Assembly (NCBI RefSeq): GCF_016767715.1
Contig: NZ_CP050145.1
Coordinates: forward strand, 1-64,000
Source: Mycobacteroides chelonae
GTDB taxonomy: Bacteria > Actinomycetota > Actinomycetes > Mycobacteriales > Mycobacteriaceae
Reading direction: 5' to 3'
Length of the DNA: 64,000 bases
The notes below the pieces were generated by a model. It was given only the letters and a program-made list of their open reading frames with translations, was not told the origin of the DNA and did no database searches. This document shows, piece after piece, positions 1 to 12,306 of this stretch (positions are counted from its first letter, which is position 1; every line of letters starts with the position of its first letter). A program made the translations under genes and the position numbers.

Positions 1-1476
1 TTGACTGATGAACTGAATTCCCAGTTCACGGCGGTATGGAATACCGTCGTCGCAGAGCTCAATGGTGACGACAACCAATATTTGTCGAGTTTTCCGCCAC
101 TCACCCCCCAGCAGCGCGCCTGGCTCACATTGGTCAAGCCACTCACCATGGCCGAAGGTTTCGCACTGCTTTCGGTGCCGTCCAGCTTCGTGCAAAACGA
201 GATCGAGCGGCATCTGCGAGGACCCATCGTGGAGGCCCTTTCGCGTCGCCTCGGCGAGAACGTCGAACTGGGTGTGCGCATCGCGGCACCGGCTCCTGGC
301 GAAGATTTGGAAGTCGCCGGCCCCACTCCCGAGCTCGAGGTCGACGAGGTCGACGAGACCACCGAGGCGCTTGCTAGCGCACACGAATCGTGGCCGTCGT
401 ACTTCATCAACCGTCCGGGCGGGGCCGACAAGGCCGAGACTCCTGACACGAGCCTCAATGCTCGCTATACCTTCGAATCTTTCGTCATCGGCGCATCCAA
501 CCGGTTCTCGCACGCGGCCGCCGTCGCAGTTTCCGAAGCTCCGGCCCGCGCGTACAACCCGTTGTTCATCTGGGGTGAATCCGGGTTGGGTAAGACGCAT
601 CTACTGCACGCCGCCGGGAACTACGCCCAGCGCCTGTTTCCCGGTATGCGCGTCAAGTACGTCTCCACCGAAGAGTTCACCAACGACTTCATCAATTCTT
701 TGCGCGATGACCGTCGGGTCGCGTTCAAACGCAGCTACCGCGACATCGATGTGCTCCTGGTCGACGACATCCAGTTCATCGAGGGCAAGGAAGGTATCCA
801 GGAGGAGTTCTTCCACACCTTCAACACCCTGCACAACGCCAACAAGCAAATCGTGATCTCCTCCGACCGGCCGCCGAAAGGCCTGGCCACTCTTGAGGAC
901 CGGCTGCGCACCCGCTTTGAGTGGGGCCTCATCACCGATGTTCAGCCTCCCGAACTGGAAACGCGGATCGCGATCCTGCGCAAGAAGGCACAGATGGACC
1001 GGCTGGACGTCCCCGATGACGTCTTGGAGCTGATCGCAAGCCGGATCGAACGCAATATCCGGGAACTTGAAGGTGCGCTCATCCGGGTGACAGCGTTCGC
1101 CTCGCTGAACAAGTCCCCCATCGAGCTGTCGCTGGCCGAGATTGTGCTGCGCGACCTCATCCCCGACTCAAACTCCATTCAGATCAGCGCCGCCACGATC
1201 ATGGCGGTCACCGCGGAGTACTTCGACACCACCGTGGAAGAGCTTCGTGGCCCCGGCAAGACACGGGCGCTCGCGCAGGCACGGCAGATCGCCATGTACC
1301 TCTGCCGCGAACTCACGGACCTCTCGCTGCCCAAGATCGGCCAAACGTTTGGACGCGACCACACCACCGTCATGTATGCCGACAAGAAGGTTCGTGGCGA
1401 AATGGCGCAGCGGCGTGAGGTTTTCGATCACGTCAAGGAACTCACCGCCCGAATCCGCCAGCGTTCCCGGCACTGA
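1..1476 (+). CDS. dnaA: Chromosomal replication initiator DnaA
   Basis: AAA+ initiator that binds DnaA boxes at oriC, unwinds the origin and loads the replicative helicase. The 491-residue product has the N-terminal helicase-interaction domain, an acidic linker (about residues 95-150), an AAA+ core with Walker [10 protein letters not shown] (about 191-199) and Walker B LLVDDIQF, and the C-terminal DNA-binding domain with the DnaA signature [13 protein letters not shown]. It starts with TTG at base 1. It is followed by a terminator and the origin region, then dnaN, the standard mycobacterial order. No upstream sequence is available, so the start is not tested by a ribosome binding site. Confidence 0.98.
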   Translation: MTDELNSQFTAVWNTVVAELNGDDNQYLSSFPPLTPQQRAWLTLVKPLTMAEGFALLSVPSSFVQNEIERHLRGPIVEALSRRLGENVELGVRIAAPAPGEDLEVAGPTPELEVDEVDETTEALASAHESWPSYFINRPGGADKAETPDTSLNARYTFESFVIGASNRFSHAAAVAVSEAPARAYNPLFIWGESGLGKTHLLHAAGNYAQRLFPGMRVKYVSTEEFTNDFINSLRDDRRVAFKRSYRDIDVLLVDDIQFIEGKEGIQEEFFHTFNTLHNANKQIVISSDRPPKGLATLEDRLRTRFEWGLITDVQPPELETRIAILRKKAQMDRLDVPDDVLELIASRIERNIRELEGALIRVTAFASLNKSPIELSLAEIVLRDLIPDSNSIQISAATIMAVTAEYFDTTVEELRGPGKTRALAQARQIAMYLCRELTDLSLPKIGQTFGRDHTTVMYADKKVRGEMAQRREVFDHVKELTARIRQRSRH

Positions 1477-1491
1477 CCTAAGTCCTCCCCC

Positions 1492-1518
1492 ACCCGGCCC
1501 CCGCGGCCGGGTTTTTTT
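1492..1518 (+). terminator. Rho-independent terminator after dnaA
   Basis: An 8-bp GC stem (ACCCGGCC at 1492-1499 with GGCCGGGT at 1505-1512, 5-nt loop) runs directly into seven T residues. It lies 16 bases after the dnaA stop codon, the textbook position for an intrinsic terminator. Confidence 0.85.
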
Positions 1519-1519
1519 G

Positions 1520-2160
1520 TCTCACCGCACCGCGCCGGGCTCTCAACACGTGCCCATTTCAAGACTTTTCAAGGTTTTTCTCGATGATTTTTTGTCACCT
1601 CGTGTGGCTCACACGTCACATCCATACCAATCGAAGTTGTGCACAGGACTGTGGACTGCTGTGGGGCAAACCTACGATCGGTTGGGGGTTGCTGAACTAA
1701 TGACATGTCCTCCACATCCGCGGGCCGCAACCCTCCCCGGAATCCACAAACTCCTGACAACCCCTACGGGCCTCTGTCGTGCGACAACACTTGTCTGTCC
1801 ACAGATTCCACAGCACCTACTAATACTGCTTAGATCTCTATCTAATCTTTCTCTTGAAAAGCAGCTGTGTGGATGGACGCGTCAACAAGGACCGTCCAAC
1901 CGGTAACCCAGCGATGGACTTCAGGGATCGTCGGAGAGACCGATCCGCTTTCCCGATGCGTCGAAAGCATCTACGGTTGTGCTTCGGAAGTCGCATGGCC
2001 TGACGACTTCCCACACCGAGTGACAGGACTTGTGCGCGGTACCCCGGTGACGTGCCGGGGTCGTCCGATGCGCTGTCAACGCTGTCACCCGGGCGTGCCA
2101 CGATGGCTATCACGGATTTTTGTGTGCAGACAGTCCGACCTGGACAACGAGGAAGCGAAG
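1520..2160. other. oriC, dnaA-dnaN intergenic origin
   Basis: This roughly 690-base gap between dnaA and dnaN holds no credible gene. It contains DnaA-box-like 9-mers related to TTGTCCACA: TTGTGCACA at 1637-1645, CTGTCCACA at 1795-1803 (8 of 9), TGTGGACTG at 1650-1658 on the reverse strand (7 of 9), and weaker GAATCCACA at 1740 and GATTCCACA at 1804. An unusually AT-rich stretch at about 1813-1860 is a reasonable unwinding element. Location between dnaA and dnaN is the known mycobacterial origin position. The boxes are mostly degenerate, as is usual in mycobacterial oriC. Exact limits are inferred. Confidence 0.85.
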
Positions 2161-2167
2161 GGTATTC

Positions 2168-3367
2168 ATGGATCTTGCGAGCCCCACTGCCGCAGACACC
2201 AGCCTGAAGTTCAGGGTCGCGCGCGACGACTTCGCCGATTCGGTGGCGTGGGTTGCGCGGAGTCTGCCCTCGCGACCGACGGTTCCGGTCTTGGCAGGTG
2301 TGCTGCTGACCGCGCATGACACGGGTTTGACCCTCTCCGGCTTTGACTACGAGGTTTCCGCGCAGGTGCAGGTGCCGGCAGAGGTTGCCGCCTCCGGTAG
2401 TGCGCTGGTGTCGGGCCGACTTCTTTCGGATATCACCCGCTCGCTGCCCAATAAGCCCGTCGATGTGGCGTTGGAAGGCACTCGCCTGTTGATCAGCTGT
2501 GGAAGTGCGAAGTTCTCGCTGCCGAGCATGCCGGTCGAGGATTACCCGGCATTGCCCTCGCTGCCGGAGGAGACCGGTGCCCTGGGTTCGGAGGTGTTTT
2601 CCGAGGCGATCGGCCAGGTCGCGGTCGCTGCGGGTAAGGACGATACGCTCCCGATGCTGACCGGTATCCGGGTTGAAATCAACGGTGACACAGTGGTTTT
2701 GGCGGCAACAGACCGCTTCCGTCTGGCTGTTCGCGAGCTGAAGTGGACATCCGGATCAGGCGAGATCAGCGCCGCGGTGTTGGTTCCGGCCAAGACGCTG
2801 TCCGAGGCGGCAAAGTCTGCGTCCAGTGGATCAGACGTGCAGCTTGCGCTGGGTGCGGGTTCGGCGATCGGATCCGAAGGTCTGTTGGGCATCGTCAGCA
2901 ACGGCAAGCGCAGTACGACTCGCCTGCTGGACGCCGAGTTCCCGAAGTTCCGGCAGTTGCTGCCGACCGAGCACACCGCACTGGCCACCGTCGGTATCGC
3001 CGAGTTGGTGGAAGCCATCAAACGTGTTGCGCTGGTTGCCGACCGTGGAGCGCAGATCCGGCTGGAATTCGAGCCGGGACTGCTGCGGTTGTCGGCAGGT
3101 GCCGATGATGTGGGCCGTGCCGAGGAAGAACTCGAAGTAGATTTCGTCGGTGAACCGCTGACCATCGCCTTCAATCCGACGTACCTGACCGATGGTCTGG
3201 GGTCGCTGCACTCGAATCGGGTGACTTTCGGCTTCACGACTCCCAGCCGTCCGGCCGTACTGCGTCCGGCGGAAGACGATCAAAGCTCGCCAGAAGGCCC
3301 CGGGCCGTTTACGGCAGCGCAAACTGACTATGTCTATCTATTGATGCCGGTGCGCCTGCCCGGCTAG
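2168..3367 (+). CDS. dnaN: DNA polymerase III beta sliding clamp
   Basis: Ring-shaped processivity clamp that tethers DNA polymerase III and other replication and repair proteins to DNA. The 399-residue protein has the three-domain clamp layout, with recognisable stretches such as [11 protein letters not shown] and the C-terminal [10 protein letters not shown], close to the clamp C-terminus. I chose the ATG at 2168 (MDLASPT) over an upstream in-frame start at 2120 because family members begin near this point and a GGAAGCGAAGGG stretch lies just upstream. It is the first gene after oriC and is followed by gnd. Confidence 0.97.
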   Translation: MDLASPTAADTSLKFRVARDDFADSVAWVARSLPSRPTVPVLAGVLLTAHDTGLTLSGFDYEVSAQVQVPAEVAASGSALVSGRLLSDITRSLPNKPVDVALEGTRLLISCGSAKFSLPSMPVEDYPALPSLPEETGALGSEVFSEAIGQVAVAAGKDDTLPMLTGIRVEINGDTVVLAATDRFRLAVRELKWTSGSGEISAAVLVPAKTLSEAAKSASSGSDVQLALGAGSAIGSEGLLGIVSNGKRSTTRLLDAEFPKFRQLLPTEHTALATVGIAELVEAIKRVALVADRGAQIRLEFEPGLLRLSAGADDVGRAEEELEVDFVGEPLTIAFNPTYLTDGLGSLHSNRVTFGFTTPSRPAVLRPAEDDQSSPEGPGPFTAAQTDYVYLLMPVRLPG

Positions 3368-3416
3368 GGCTCGCACCCCAATCGGTATAGGTACTGGTCA
3401 TCGGAGGTTATAGGTC

Positions 3417-4310
3417 ATGCAGCTGGGTTTGGTTGGACTGGGCAAGATGGGTTTCAACATGCGCGACCGGCTGCGCGCCGGTGGGCATGAGGTCATCGGA
3501 TACGACCCACGCCCGGAGGTCACCGATGTGCCCTCGCTCAAAGGGCTGGCCGATGCCTTAGAGGCGCCTCGTGTGGTGTGGGTGATGGTGCCGTCGGGTC
3601 CGATTACCCAACAGACGATTGCTGAGCTCGCCGAGGAATTGTCCGAGGGAGACCTCGTGATCGACGGTGGTAACTCGAGGTTCACCGAAGACCAGCCGAA
3701 TGCGGATCTGTTGGCGGCCAAGGGGATTGGATACATCGATGCGGGTGTATCTGGCGGGGTGTGGGGCAAGGAGAACGGCTACGGGCTGATGGTCGGGGGC
3801 AGCGACGCCGATGTGGCGCGGGCGCTGCCGATCTTCGACACGCTGCGTCCCGAGGGTGATCGTGCGGACGGCTTCGTACATGCCGGCCCGGTCGGCGCGG
3901 GTCACTACGCCAAGATGATTCACAACGGTATCGAGTACGGCCTCATGCATGCCTATGCCGAGGGGTACGAGCTACTGGCGGCCGAACCGCTGATTACCGA
4001 TGTGCAGGCCGTACTGCAGGCCTGGACCAAGGGCACCGTGGTGAGGTCATGGCTGTTGGATCTGCTGGCCAAGGCTTTGAAGGAAGATCCCGGCTTCGAC
4101 GCGATTTCCGGATACACCGAAGACTCCGGAGAGGGACGTTGGACGGTCGAGGAGGCGATCAATCATCGGGTGCCCGCGCCGGTCATCGCCGCGTCGTTGT
4201 TCGCGAGATTTGCTTCGCGGCAGGAAGATTCACCTGCAATGAAGGCGGTATCGGCGTTGCGTAACCAGTTCGGCGGCCATGCGGTCAAGCGCGTCGGTCT
4301 CTCCGGATAA
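3417..4310 (+). CDS. gnd: 6-phosphogluconate dehydrogenase, decarboxylating (short form)
   Basis: NAD(P)-dependent oxidation of 6-phosphogluconate to ribulose 5-phosphate in the pentose phosphate pathway. The N-terminal Rossmann motif GLVGLGKMG (residues 4-12), [19 protein letters not shown] and the catalytic-region stretch [16 protein letters not shown] are all visible. At 297 residues it is the short type, lacking the long helical tail of the 470-residue enzyme. A good ribosome binding site (CGGAGGTTATAGGTC) precedes the ATG. It sits between dnaN and recF, as in other mycobacteria. Confidence 0.93.
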   Translation: MQLGLVGLGKMGFNMRDRLRAGGHEVIGYDPRPEVTDVPSLKGLADALEAPRVVWVMVPSGPITQQTIAELAEELSEGDLVIDGGNSRFTEDQPNADLLAAKGIGYIDAGVSGGVWGKENGYGLMVGGSDADVARALPIFDTLRPEGDRADGFVHAGPVGAGHYAKMIHNGIEYGLMHAYAEGYELLAAEPLITDVQAVLQAWTKGTVVRSWLLDLLAKALKEDPGFDAISGYTEDSGEGRWTVEEAINHRVPAPVIAASLFARFASRQEDSPAMKAVSALRNQFGGHAVKRVGLSG

Positions 4311-4329
4311 GGGACGCGCGCGGACCGAC

Positions 4330-5478
4330 GTGTACGTACGACAGCTGGGACTGCGAGACTTCCGGTCGTGGGAAAGAGTTGACCTGGAGCTCGAACCCGG
4401 GCGCACCGTGTTCGTCGGCCCCAACGGCTACGGCAAGACTAATCTTGTTGAGGCCCTTTGGTATTCGTCTACCTTGGGTTCGCACCGAGTCGCCACCGAC
4501 GCCCCCCTTGTACGCAACGGTGCCGAAAGGGCGGTGGTGTCGACCATCGTCGTCAACGACGGTCGGGAATTGGCGATCGATCTGGAGATCGCGGCCGGGC
4601 GGGCGAATAAGGCCCGGATAAACCGCTCCCCGGTGCGCAGCCCACGGGAGATCGTTGGAATTCTGCACGCGGTGCTCTTCGCACCCGAGGATTTGTCCTT
4701 GGTGCGCGGCGACCCGTCCGATCGACGCCGTTTTCTTGACGACCTGCTGATCCAGCGCCGTCCCCGGATGGCCGGCGTGCGTGCCGACTATGACAAGGTG
4801 CTCCGGCAGCGCACCGCGCTGCTCAAGACCGCAGGTGCGGCGTTGAGACAGCGGAATGATCAGAGTGTGCTGGATACCCTCGATGTGTGGAATGGGCATC
4901 TGGTTGCACACGGCGCCGAATTACTTTCTGCGCGTATCGAATTGGTGGGTGAGTTGCGGCCACTGGTGGAAAAGTCGTACCAGCTGCTGGCGCCCGCATC
5001 GCGGCTGGCCGATATCGCGTACCGCAGTAGCGTCGAGGGCGTCGACGGAGAACTTTCGGTGGAACGCCTTACGGAGGCACTGAACGCCGGGCTGGCCGCC
5101 AAACGGTCGGCAGAGATTGAACGCGGAGTCTGTCTGGTGGGTCCACACCGAGACGACCTGGAGCTGCGGCTCGGCGACGGACCGGCGAAAGGCTTCGCCA
5201 GTCATGGGGAATCGTGGTCTTTCGCTTTGGCCCTGCGGCTTGCCGCCTTTGACCTGCTCCGTTCCGACGGCACCGACCCCCTGTTGATGCTCGACGATGT
5301 GTTCGCAGAACTCGATGGCGCCAGGCGGAGGTCCTTGGCCACTGTCGCGGCCGACGCGGAGCAAGTACTCGTGACGGCGGCGGTCCCCGACGACGTTCCC
5401 GAGGAATTGTCGGCGCGCACGGTTACCGTCGACGTACAGGAAGATCCTTCGGGACGAAAGTCGGTGGCGCATGAGTGA
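4330..5478 (+). CDS. recF: DNA replication and repair protein RecF
   Basis: SMC-like ATPase that helps load RecA at gaps in single-stranded DNA. The 382-residue product has Walker [10 protein letters not shown] near residue 30, the signature region and a C-terminal [12 protein letters not shown]alker B/D-loop. I prefer the GTG at 4330 ([14 protein letters not shown]), because RecF proteins start immediately before this strand. An in-frame ATG at 4279 would overlap gnd. The 3' end overlaps the next gene by 8 bases, suggesting translational coupling. Confidence 0.95.
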   Translation: MYVRQLGLRDFRSWERVDLELEPGRTVFVGPNGYGKTNLVEALWYSSTLGSHRVATDAPLVRNGAERAVVSTIVVNDGRELAIDLEIAAGRANKARINRSPVRSPREIVGILHAVLFAPEDLSLVRGDPSDRRRFLDDLLIQRRPRMAGVRADYDKVLRQRTALLKTAGAALRQRNDQSVLDTLDVWNGHLVAHGAELLSARIELVGELRPLVEKSYQLLAPASRLADIAYRSSVEGVDGELSVERLTEALNAGLAAKRSAEIERGVCLVGPHRDDLELRLGDGPAKGFASHGESWSFALALRLAAFDLLRSDGTDPLLMLDDVFAELDGARRRSLATVAADAEQVLVTAAVPDDVPEELSARTVTVDVQEDPSGRKSVAHE

Positions 5479-6022
5479 GGAAGAGGCCTGGCCGCCGGAG
5501 CATCTGGCCGGGGTTGCAGGGATGGATTTGGTGCGGCGGGTGCTCGAAGAGGCACGTGGCGCAGCCAAACAGCAAGGTAAAGACATCGGCAGAGGAGGCA
5601 GATCACCGCAGCAGCGTCGACGGGTCGCAGGAGGGCGCCGCACCTGGTCAGGTCCGGGCCCGGATGCGCGCGATCCGCAGCTGCTGGGAAGGGCGGCAGG
5701 AGATCTGGCCAATCGCCGGGGCTGGTCCTCGCGAGTCTCCGAGGGCGCGGTGTTCGGTCGGTGGGAGGCCGTCGTCGGCGAGCAGATTGCCGCACATGCG
5801 ACCCCGACCGCCCTGAACGAGGGAGTACTGACAGTCTCGGCGGAGTCCACAGCCTGGGCGACGCAGCTGCGGCTGGTGCAGGCGCAGCTGCTAGCGAAGA
5901 TCGCTGCGGCGGTGGGAGACGGGGTGGTGACAAGTCTGAAGATCTCCGGGCCGACCGCGCCCTCCTGGCGTAAGGGTCCCCGACATATCGCCGGACGCGG
6001 CCCGCGCGATACCTATGGTTGA
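5471..6022 (+). CDS. DUF721 (DciA-like) protein
   Basis: A 183-residue member of the DUF721 family, the homologue of the gene between recF and gyrB in M. tuberculosis. DUF721 proteins include DciA, which helps operate the DnaB helicase in bacteria lacking DnaC. Visible features are a basic, Gly/Arg-rich segment (about 35-65) and the C-terminal KH-like domain with [21 protein letters not shown] and [17 protein letters not shown]. The ATG lies inside the end of recF. The helicase role is inferred from family and position, not shown by motif alone. Confidence 0.85.
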   Translation: MSEEEAWPPEHLAGVAGMDLVRRVLEEARGAAKQQGKDIGRGGRSPQQRRRVAGGRRTWSGPGPDARDPQLLGRAAGDLANRRGWSSRVSEGAVFGRWEAVVGEQIAAHATPTALNEGVLTVSAESTAWATQLRLVQAQLLAKIAAAVGDGVVTSLKISGPTAPSWRKGPRHIAGRGPRDTYG

Positions 6023-6171
6023 GGGCTCATCGCCGCGTCGTGCCGTAGAACCGGTGTCTAGAGCGCCTGACACGGCCTGATCCGAGATATGCGACGGACG
6101 GCGTAAATAGAGGGGATGAAACATGCCCTGAAGCTAGGTGCCGCCGGTACAGACCAGTAGGATGTTGGTAA

Positions 6172-8262
<2,091 letters not shown>

Positions 8263-8293
8263 TGGCGCTTGCCCAACCGGCGAGATAGTTGCG

Positions 8294-8318
8294 GATTCAA
8301 TTTGATCTTGAATCTTTT
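8294..8318 (+). terminator. Possible weak terminator after gyrB
   Basis: GATTCAA (8294-8300) and TTGAATC (8308-8314) form a 7-bp stem with a 7-nt loop followed by TTTT. The stem is AT-rich and short, so it may be a weak terminator or chance. It lies 31 bases past the gyrB stop and just upstream of the promoter of the next unit. Confidence 0.35.
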
Positions 8319-8327
8319 GGCTCCGAT

Positions 8328-8354
8328 GGAACCGATCCCGATGTTCTGCCGTCG
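8328..8354 (+). promoter_or_regulatory. SigM-type ECF promoter, unit A
   Basis: GGAAC at 8328-8332 within TGGAACCGA, then exactly 17 bases, then CGTCG at 8350-8354. This matches the published mycobacterial SigM promoter pattern (GGAAC, 16-18 bases, CGTC). The -10 element ends 40 bases before the ATG of the 403-residue ESX-like gene. The same architecture precedes four other units in this island. Confidence 0.75.
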
Positions 8355-8394
8355 TACGTACGAGTACGAAAAGCAGCCGGGAGGGATTGTCTAG

Positions 8395-9606
8395 ATGGGT
8401 GAGAAGTTCAGTGTCGACACCGAGAAGTTGGCGGGTTTTGGCGGCGGCGTCCAGGACCTAGCTGCATACATCGGCAAGGTTCAAGGTCTGGTGGACTCCG
8501 ATGGTGGCCCGAAGAATGGGTGGGAGGGACTCATGTCCCAGCTCAAGAGCCCGTTTGAGAACACCAAGACTGAGACATCCAAGCGGTACGACAAGCGTCA
8601 GATTGCCACGTACATGACCGGCAATGAGTTGATCTCGCTGGCGAATGTGTACAAGGAACAAGAGAGGACGCGAGGCGCCAAGATCAGAGCCGCCGCGTCG
8701 ACGTTGCCGGGACATGACTCTCCCCAGGCCGGCGATGCGACGACTACCGCTGCGCACCTCGCGACGGGGGATCTACCGGAGCTGGCCGCTCCGAAGGAAG
8801 AAGAAGCGGATGTGCGGGGACTCATCAAAGACTCCATTGGATGGGTTGCCGACGCAGATGAACAGATCGAGAAGGTTTCGGGATGGAGCCCCATCAATGA
8901 CACCTTTAAAAAGGTTGTGGGTAACTGGGCGGAGCTGACACGCATCGGGAACGTGTACGAAAAGGCCGGGAAAGGCATGGAGGGCGCGGGCAAGTCGCTG
9001 GAGGCGATGACCACGCAGTCGGGTTCGCATTGGGATGGCAAGGCGGCCCAGTCCTTTGACACCTACTCCAAGAACCTGAGCAAGGCACTGGAGGCGGAGG
9101 CGCCACTGACGAAGGTCATCAAGGATTGCCTGGATGTTCTGGTGGAGCAGATCAAGAAATTGGTCAAATCCATCGCCGAATTGGTCGTCAAAAAGCTGGA
9201 AGAGGAAGTCCAGATCGACACCTGGAAGGACAAGCTCAAGGTCCTAGCGAAGAAAATTCCCATCGCGGGAACAGCTTGGCAAATTGAGCGATTGGGCGAG
9301 ATTCTCGTCAAAGTCTGGACGGAAGCATCGAAGCTAGTCGACCAAGTTCAGAAGGCCGTCGAGTTGGTGAAGTCCGTCATCGAGTTCTTCAAAGATCCGG
9401 CAGGGTATTTGAAGGACAAGGGTTCGGATGCCCTGAACAAGGCGTTGGACGGTGCTCTGGATAAGGCGGGCATCGAAAGCGATGCAGGCAAACAGCTTGC
9501 CAAGGATCTTCCCGCAGCGGTCTTGTCGGCTGACGACTACCAGAGGGCCCCGGACGGAGGGCTTCCCGTGAGTGCGGGCAGTACACCGTGGGATGATGGC
9601 AACTGA
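8395..9606 (+). CDS. Long WXG100-like ESX-associated protein
   Basis: A 403-residue, mostly helical, lysine-rich protein of unknown exact function. An N-terminal helical segment is followed by a WXG100-like region at about 180-235, with the WxG motif SHWDG near residue 212 and flanking amphipathic helices (AGKSLEAM, SFDTYSKNLSKALEAE). A long coiled segment (about 245-345) rich in Leu, Val and Lys follows. YKEQE near residue 87 fits the YxxxD/E secretion motif of ESX substrates. No signal peptide is seen. It leads unit A, overlaps the next gene by one base (TGATG), and is preceded by GGGAGGG and a SigM-type promoter. Secretion by an ESX system is an inference. Confidence 0.7.
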   Translation: MGEKFSVDTEKLAGFGGGVQDLAAYIGKVQGLVDSDGGPKNGWEGLMSQLKSPFENTKTETSKRYDKRQIATYMTGNELISLANVYKEQERTRGAKIRAAASTLPGHDSPQAGDATTTAAHLATGDLPELAAPKEEEADVRGLIKDSIGWVADADEQIEKVSGWSPINDTFKKVVGNWAELTRIGNVYEKAGKGMEGAGKSLEAMTTQSGSHWDGKAAQSFDTYSKNLSKALEAEAPLTKVIKDCLDVLVEQIKKLVKSIAELVVKKLEEEVQIDTWKDKLKVLAKKIPIAGTAWQIERLGEILVKVWTEASKLVDQVQKAVELVKSVIEFFKDPAGYLKDKGSDALNKALDGALDKAGIESDAGKQLAKDLPAAVLSADDYQRAPDGGLPVSAGSTPWDDGN

Positions 9607-9848
9607 TGATCGATATTCCCGATGATCCCGACCTGCGAGCGCTGGTGCTCAAGGTAGCCGACGGCGTCGCGGAGATGGAAGCGGCTCGATTGGAGGCCGA
9701 GCGGTTTATCGAAACCCCGATTGAGCCGGTGTTCCAAAGCCAGCAGCAAGAGGAGACGCCTCTTCCTCTCTTGCCAACCTCATCAGAACTCGAAGAAGAC
9801 GACTTTTACGCGTTCAACGACCCGTTCGGCAGGAAGAAGTGGAAGTGA
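9606..9848 (+). CDS. Small protein with acidic-aromatic tail (unit A)
   Basis: An 80-residue protein with an N-terminal amphipathic helix (about residues 8-38, ending in AARLEAERFIE), a Gln/Pro-rich linker and the C-terminal tail LEEDDFYAFNDPFGRKKWK. The tail pattern, acidic residues then F-[YW]-x-F and a basic end, recurs in the small proteins at 17896 and 20070. I do not recognise a named family. Its place directly after a long ESX-like gene, with start and stop codons overlapping, suggests it acts with that protein, for example as a chaperone or co-substrate, but this is speculative. Confidence 0.65.
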   Translation: MIDIPDDPDLRALVLKVADGVAEMEAARLEAERFIETPIEPVFQSQQQEETPLPLLPTSSELEEDDFYAFNDPFGRKKWK

Positions 9849-9849
9849 T

Positions 9850-10431
9850 ATGAGCAGGCGAGCATGCGTAGTCATCATGGCCACGGCGGGCCTTCTTGCC
9901 ACGGGTTGCGGGCCGCAGAAGACGGAGCCTGACGCAACGACACGGAGTTCTTCAGAATCGTCGGTTGCGCCCTCGACGGAGGCGAAAAGCTCTGGCTACC
10001 AACCGTTTACCCCGGCGACGGATCCATGCGCTCTGGTAGCGCCGGAACAGCTGAATCAGCAGGGAGCGACACCGATCAAGCCGGGAGTGGCGGATACCGC
10101 CAACGGCGTACAACAGTGTTCGTACAAGGACGACGGTGGCCATGAGGTGCTCAGTGTGTCGCTCTTCAAGAACTCGGACGGGGCCTCGAACTACCGAAAG
10201 ATCCACGTCCGGATTCTTGAATCTGAGGGCGCGCAGATCTATGTCATGAAAGATGAGCCGGACGAATGCGGTGTTGGATTGGTGGATCCGGAGGACAACA
10301 TCGCCAAGTTTGTATTCGAGCCGGGTGCCGCCGCTGTTGCCGCTGCTGGCTTGCCAGCCGGTCAAACCTGGTGTGATTTCTCAGCGCCCGTGATCGCCGA
10401 GGCCAACAAGAAGTTAGGTTGGACGAAGTAG
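9850..10431 (+). CDS. DUF3558-like lipoprotein (unit A)
   Basis: A 193-residue predicted lipoprotein: short basic N-terminus, hydrophobic segment and lipobox LLATGC with the lipidated Cys near residue 20, followed by a Ser/Thr-rich linker. The mature domain carries DPCALVAPEQL and later QQCSYKDDG, the pattern of the DUF3558 family of mycobacterial lipoproteins. It is expected on the outer face of the cytoplasmic membrane. It starts one base after the previous stop, so it is the last gene of unit A. Its function is unknown. Confidence 0.8.
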   Translation: MSRRACVVIMATAGLLATGCGPQKTEPDATTRSSSESSVAPSTEAKSSGYQPFTPATDPCALVAPEQLNQQGATPIKPGVADTANGVQQCSYKDDGGHEVLSVSLFKNSDGASNYRKIHVRILESEGAQIYVMKDEPDECGVGLVDPEDNIAKFVFEPGAAAVAAAGLPAGQTWCDFSAPVIAEANKKLGWTK

Positions 10432-10436
10432 GGCTA

Positions 10437-10473
10437 ATGACTTTGGGTGACAGAGCCAGTTACCCAAAGTCAT
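10437..10473. terminator. Bidirectional hairpin between convergent genes
   Basis: ATGACTTTGGGT (10437-10448) pairs perfectly with ACCCAAAGTCAT (10462-10473) around a 13-nt loop. It lies between the stop codons of the convergent genes ending at 10431 (+) and 10480 (-), so it can serve both. No long T-run follows. Confidence 0.65.
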
Positions 10474-10479
10474 GCTGAA

Positions 10480-11685
10480 TCACTCGTACTTGACGTCCCA
10501 GCCAAGCTTTTTGTAGCGCTGCTTCTCACGTTCCTGCGCTTGCTTGTCGGCCTTCTCCTGCTCGCTCCAGTCGCCGATGACAGCTGGTGATGCCTTGGGT
10601 AGGTCGCCCATGAACTCGTAGGTGTTGTCGAGGTTGATCAGGATCGCCGGGGTCTCGTGGTCGTCGTCCTCGTCGTGACCGCCCTTACCGTGGGCGCCCG
10701 CGCCCCCCATCATGCCCATGGGACCCATTGCGCCGCCGCGTACTCCGGAAGCTCCGACGGCAGCCGGGTTGGTGCCCGCTCCGCTGGTGGCTCCGCCTGG
10801 AAGTCCGCCTCCGGCGCGCAATGCGCTGGCGCCGCCGGCAGTTCCCGAGGCGAGGCCTGTCCCGCCGGCAGAACCTGAGGAGCCGTAACCGGCAGCGGTC
10901 GTCGCTCCTAGCGGGAGGCCGGAACCACCTGTGCCCGTACCGGTTCCAGATCCAAACGGTGAGCTTCCGCCAGCACCAGAACCCGAGCCAGCGCCTTGCC
11001 CACCGCCTGAGCCGCTGCCGGAACCTGAACCGGCGCCCTGCCCTTGTCCTTGTCCGCCCTGCCCCTCGCCGTTGGCGAGCTGTGGCTTGGTGTCCTTGTT
11101 GGCCAGGCCGTCGGTGCCGCCGCCCGGGGACTGCAGATTGTTACCGGAACCACCACCCGAGTTGCCGCCGCCGCTACCGCCGCCACCGCCGGGTCCCTGA
11201 GGCATCGAGCCCATCAGTGAACCTTGCTTGGTCTCATCAACCTCGGGCCTATCGACACTGAGCGGTTCGGTATAGAGGCGCTGCGCCTCGGCCCGAACGG
11301 CTTCTAGAAGCTTTTGCTTGGCGTCCTTATCGGTGTCCTGAGGCGGTACGGGGTACTGCTGTGGAACGTAACCCGCGTTGGTTAGGCAAGCCCCATCCTG
11401 AAACAGTGCATTCTGCAGCTTTCCGGCCTTGGTAGGGATGCCATCTTCGGCCTGGAGCTCTTGGTACTTGGCGTTAAGCGCCGCGCGTGCCGTCTCCGGC
11501 CCCTCACCTGTCCAGATTGGCTGCATAACGCTGGACGCCCGGGTGTAGTGCTCGGCAGCGTCAGAGACCTTTGTGTATATATCGCTCCACTTTTGAGCCA
11601 AGCTGAAGGCATTGTCGGGTCTAAGTTCACCCAGTTTCCCGACAATTTCCGCGTGCGACATGCCATCCCAGCCGTCACCGGACAT
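10480..11685 (-). CDS. Gly-rich WXG/EspB-like ESX-associated protein
   Basis: A 401-residue protein. The first 100 residues are helical with a WxG motif (PIWTGEGPE, Trp58), like the N-terminal domain of WXG100 and PPE/EspB-type ESX substrates. Residues about 165-330 are low-complexity Gly/Ser/Ala, followed by an acidic-His segment and a conserved-looking C-terminus containing PAILINLDNTYEFMGDLP and a Lys-rich end. No signal peptide is visible. It is the last gene of unit B, after a small helical protein and a DUF3558-like lipoprotein. ESX secretion is inferred from architecture and context. The role is unknown. Confidence 0.65.
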   Translation of the reverse strand: MSGDGWDGMSHAEIVGKLGELRPDNAFSLAQKWSDIYTKVSDAAEHYTRASSVMQPIWTGEGPETARAALNAKYQELQAEDGIPTKAGKLQNALFQDGACLTNAGYVPQQYPVPPQDTDKDAKQKLLEAVRAEAQRLYTEPLSVDRPEVDETKQGSLMGSMPQGPGGGGGSGGGNSGGGSGNNLQSPGGGTDGLANKDTKPQLANGEGQGGQGQGQGAGSGSGSGSGGGQGAGSGSGAGGSSPFGSGTGTGTGGSGLPLGATTAAGYGSSGSAGGTGLASGTAGGASALRAGGGLPGGATSGAGTNPAAVGASGVRGGAMGPMGMMGGAGAHGKGGHDEDDDHETPAILINLDNTYEFMGDLPKASPAVIGDWSEQEKADKQAQEREKQRYKKLGWDVKYE

Positions 11686-11703
11686 GATCGTTCCCCTCTC
11701 GGA

Positions 11704-12306
11704 TCATTTCGGGAGTTTTCCCGCGGTAGCAGTGGCGATCTCGACAGCCTTGACACACGCGTCGGGTATCACCTTCTCGGCCTTGCTATCCCGAACGCTG
11801 ACAAGAGTCGCAACGACCGATTTCTGTGACGGAATCTGCACAGAACAAAAGGTCGTGCCCTTCTGCTGTCCACGGTCTACAGATCCCTGAAGGCCAGCGA
11901 CATTCAGCGGACGAGCGTCGGGGTAGTTATCGAGGTTGAGGTAGTCAGCGATCGTCTGATTGTTCACCAATTGCTGAAGTATCCAGCCGTCGCCTTTCCA
12001 GATGCAACCTCGCTGGAGCCCGTCAGCGGCATCTTCCACGGAGGCTGGATCAACACCCCACGCCATCAGCTCCGCGGCACTATAGGTCAGGCATGGATCG
12101 AACGTTGTGCCGTCACTGTTGTGATCGGGAGGCGCATGTGGCGCAGGAAGGGTGTTGCTCACCGCGGGGGAGGACCCGGCCGTCGTGAGGGTGTTTGAAG
12201 AGGCCGTGACCGTTGCAGTAACGGCGTCGCCAGAGACAGCACCACCGCAGCCGGCGGCGGTGAGAGCCACCGTCGTCAACAGCACCAGTCGGGACAGGCT
12301 AGTCAT
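11704..12306 (-). CDS. DUF3558-like lipoprotein (unit B)
   Basis: A 200-residue predicted lipoprotein with hydrophobic N-terminus and lipobox LTAAGC (Cys near residue 20), a Thr/Ser-rich linker, then FDPCLTYSAAELMAWGVDPASV and GCIWKGDGW, as in DUF3558 proteins. It resembles the unit A lipoprotein in layout. Its ATG overlaps the stop of the preceding small-protein gene by 4 bases (ATGA), indicating translational coupling. Function is unknown; an immunity or secretion-accessory role is conceivable. Confidence 0.8.
   Translation of the reverse strand: MTSLSRLVLLTTVALTAAGCGGAVSGDAVTATVTASSNTLTTAGSSPAVSNTLPAPHAPPDHNSDGTTFDPCLTYSAAELMAWGVDPASVEDAADGLQRGCIWKGDGWILQQLVNNQTIADYLNLDNYPDARPLNVAGLQGSVDRGQQKGTTFCSVQIPSQKSVVATLVSVRDSKAEKVIPDACVKAVEIATATAGKLPK

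Noticed and set aside
10908..11261. Long plus-strand open frames opposite the Gly-rich part of the 401-residue protein
   Set aside because: They are Pro/Arg-rich mirror images of Gly/Ser-rich codons in a high-GC gene and have no ribosome binding site or known motif.
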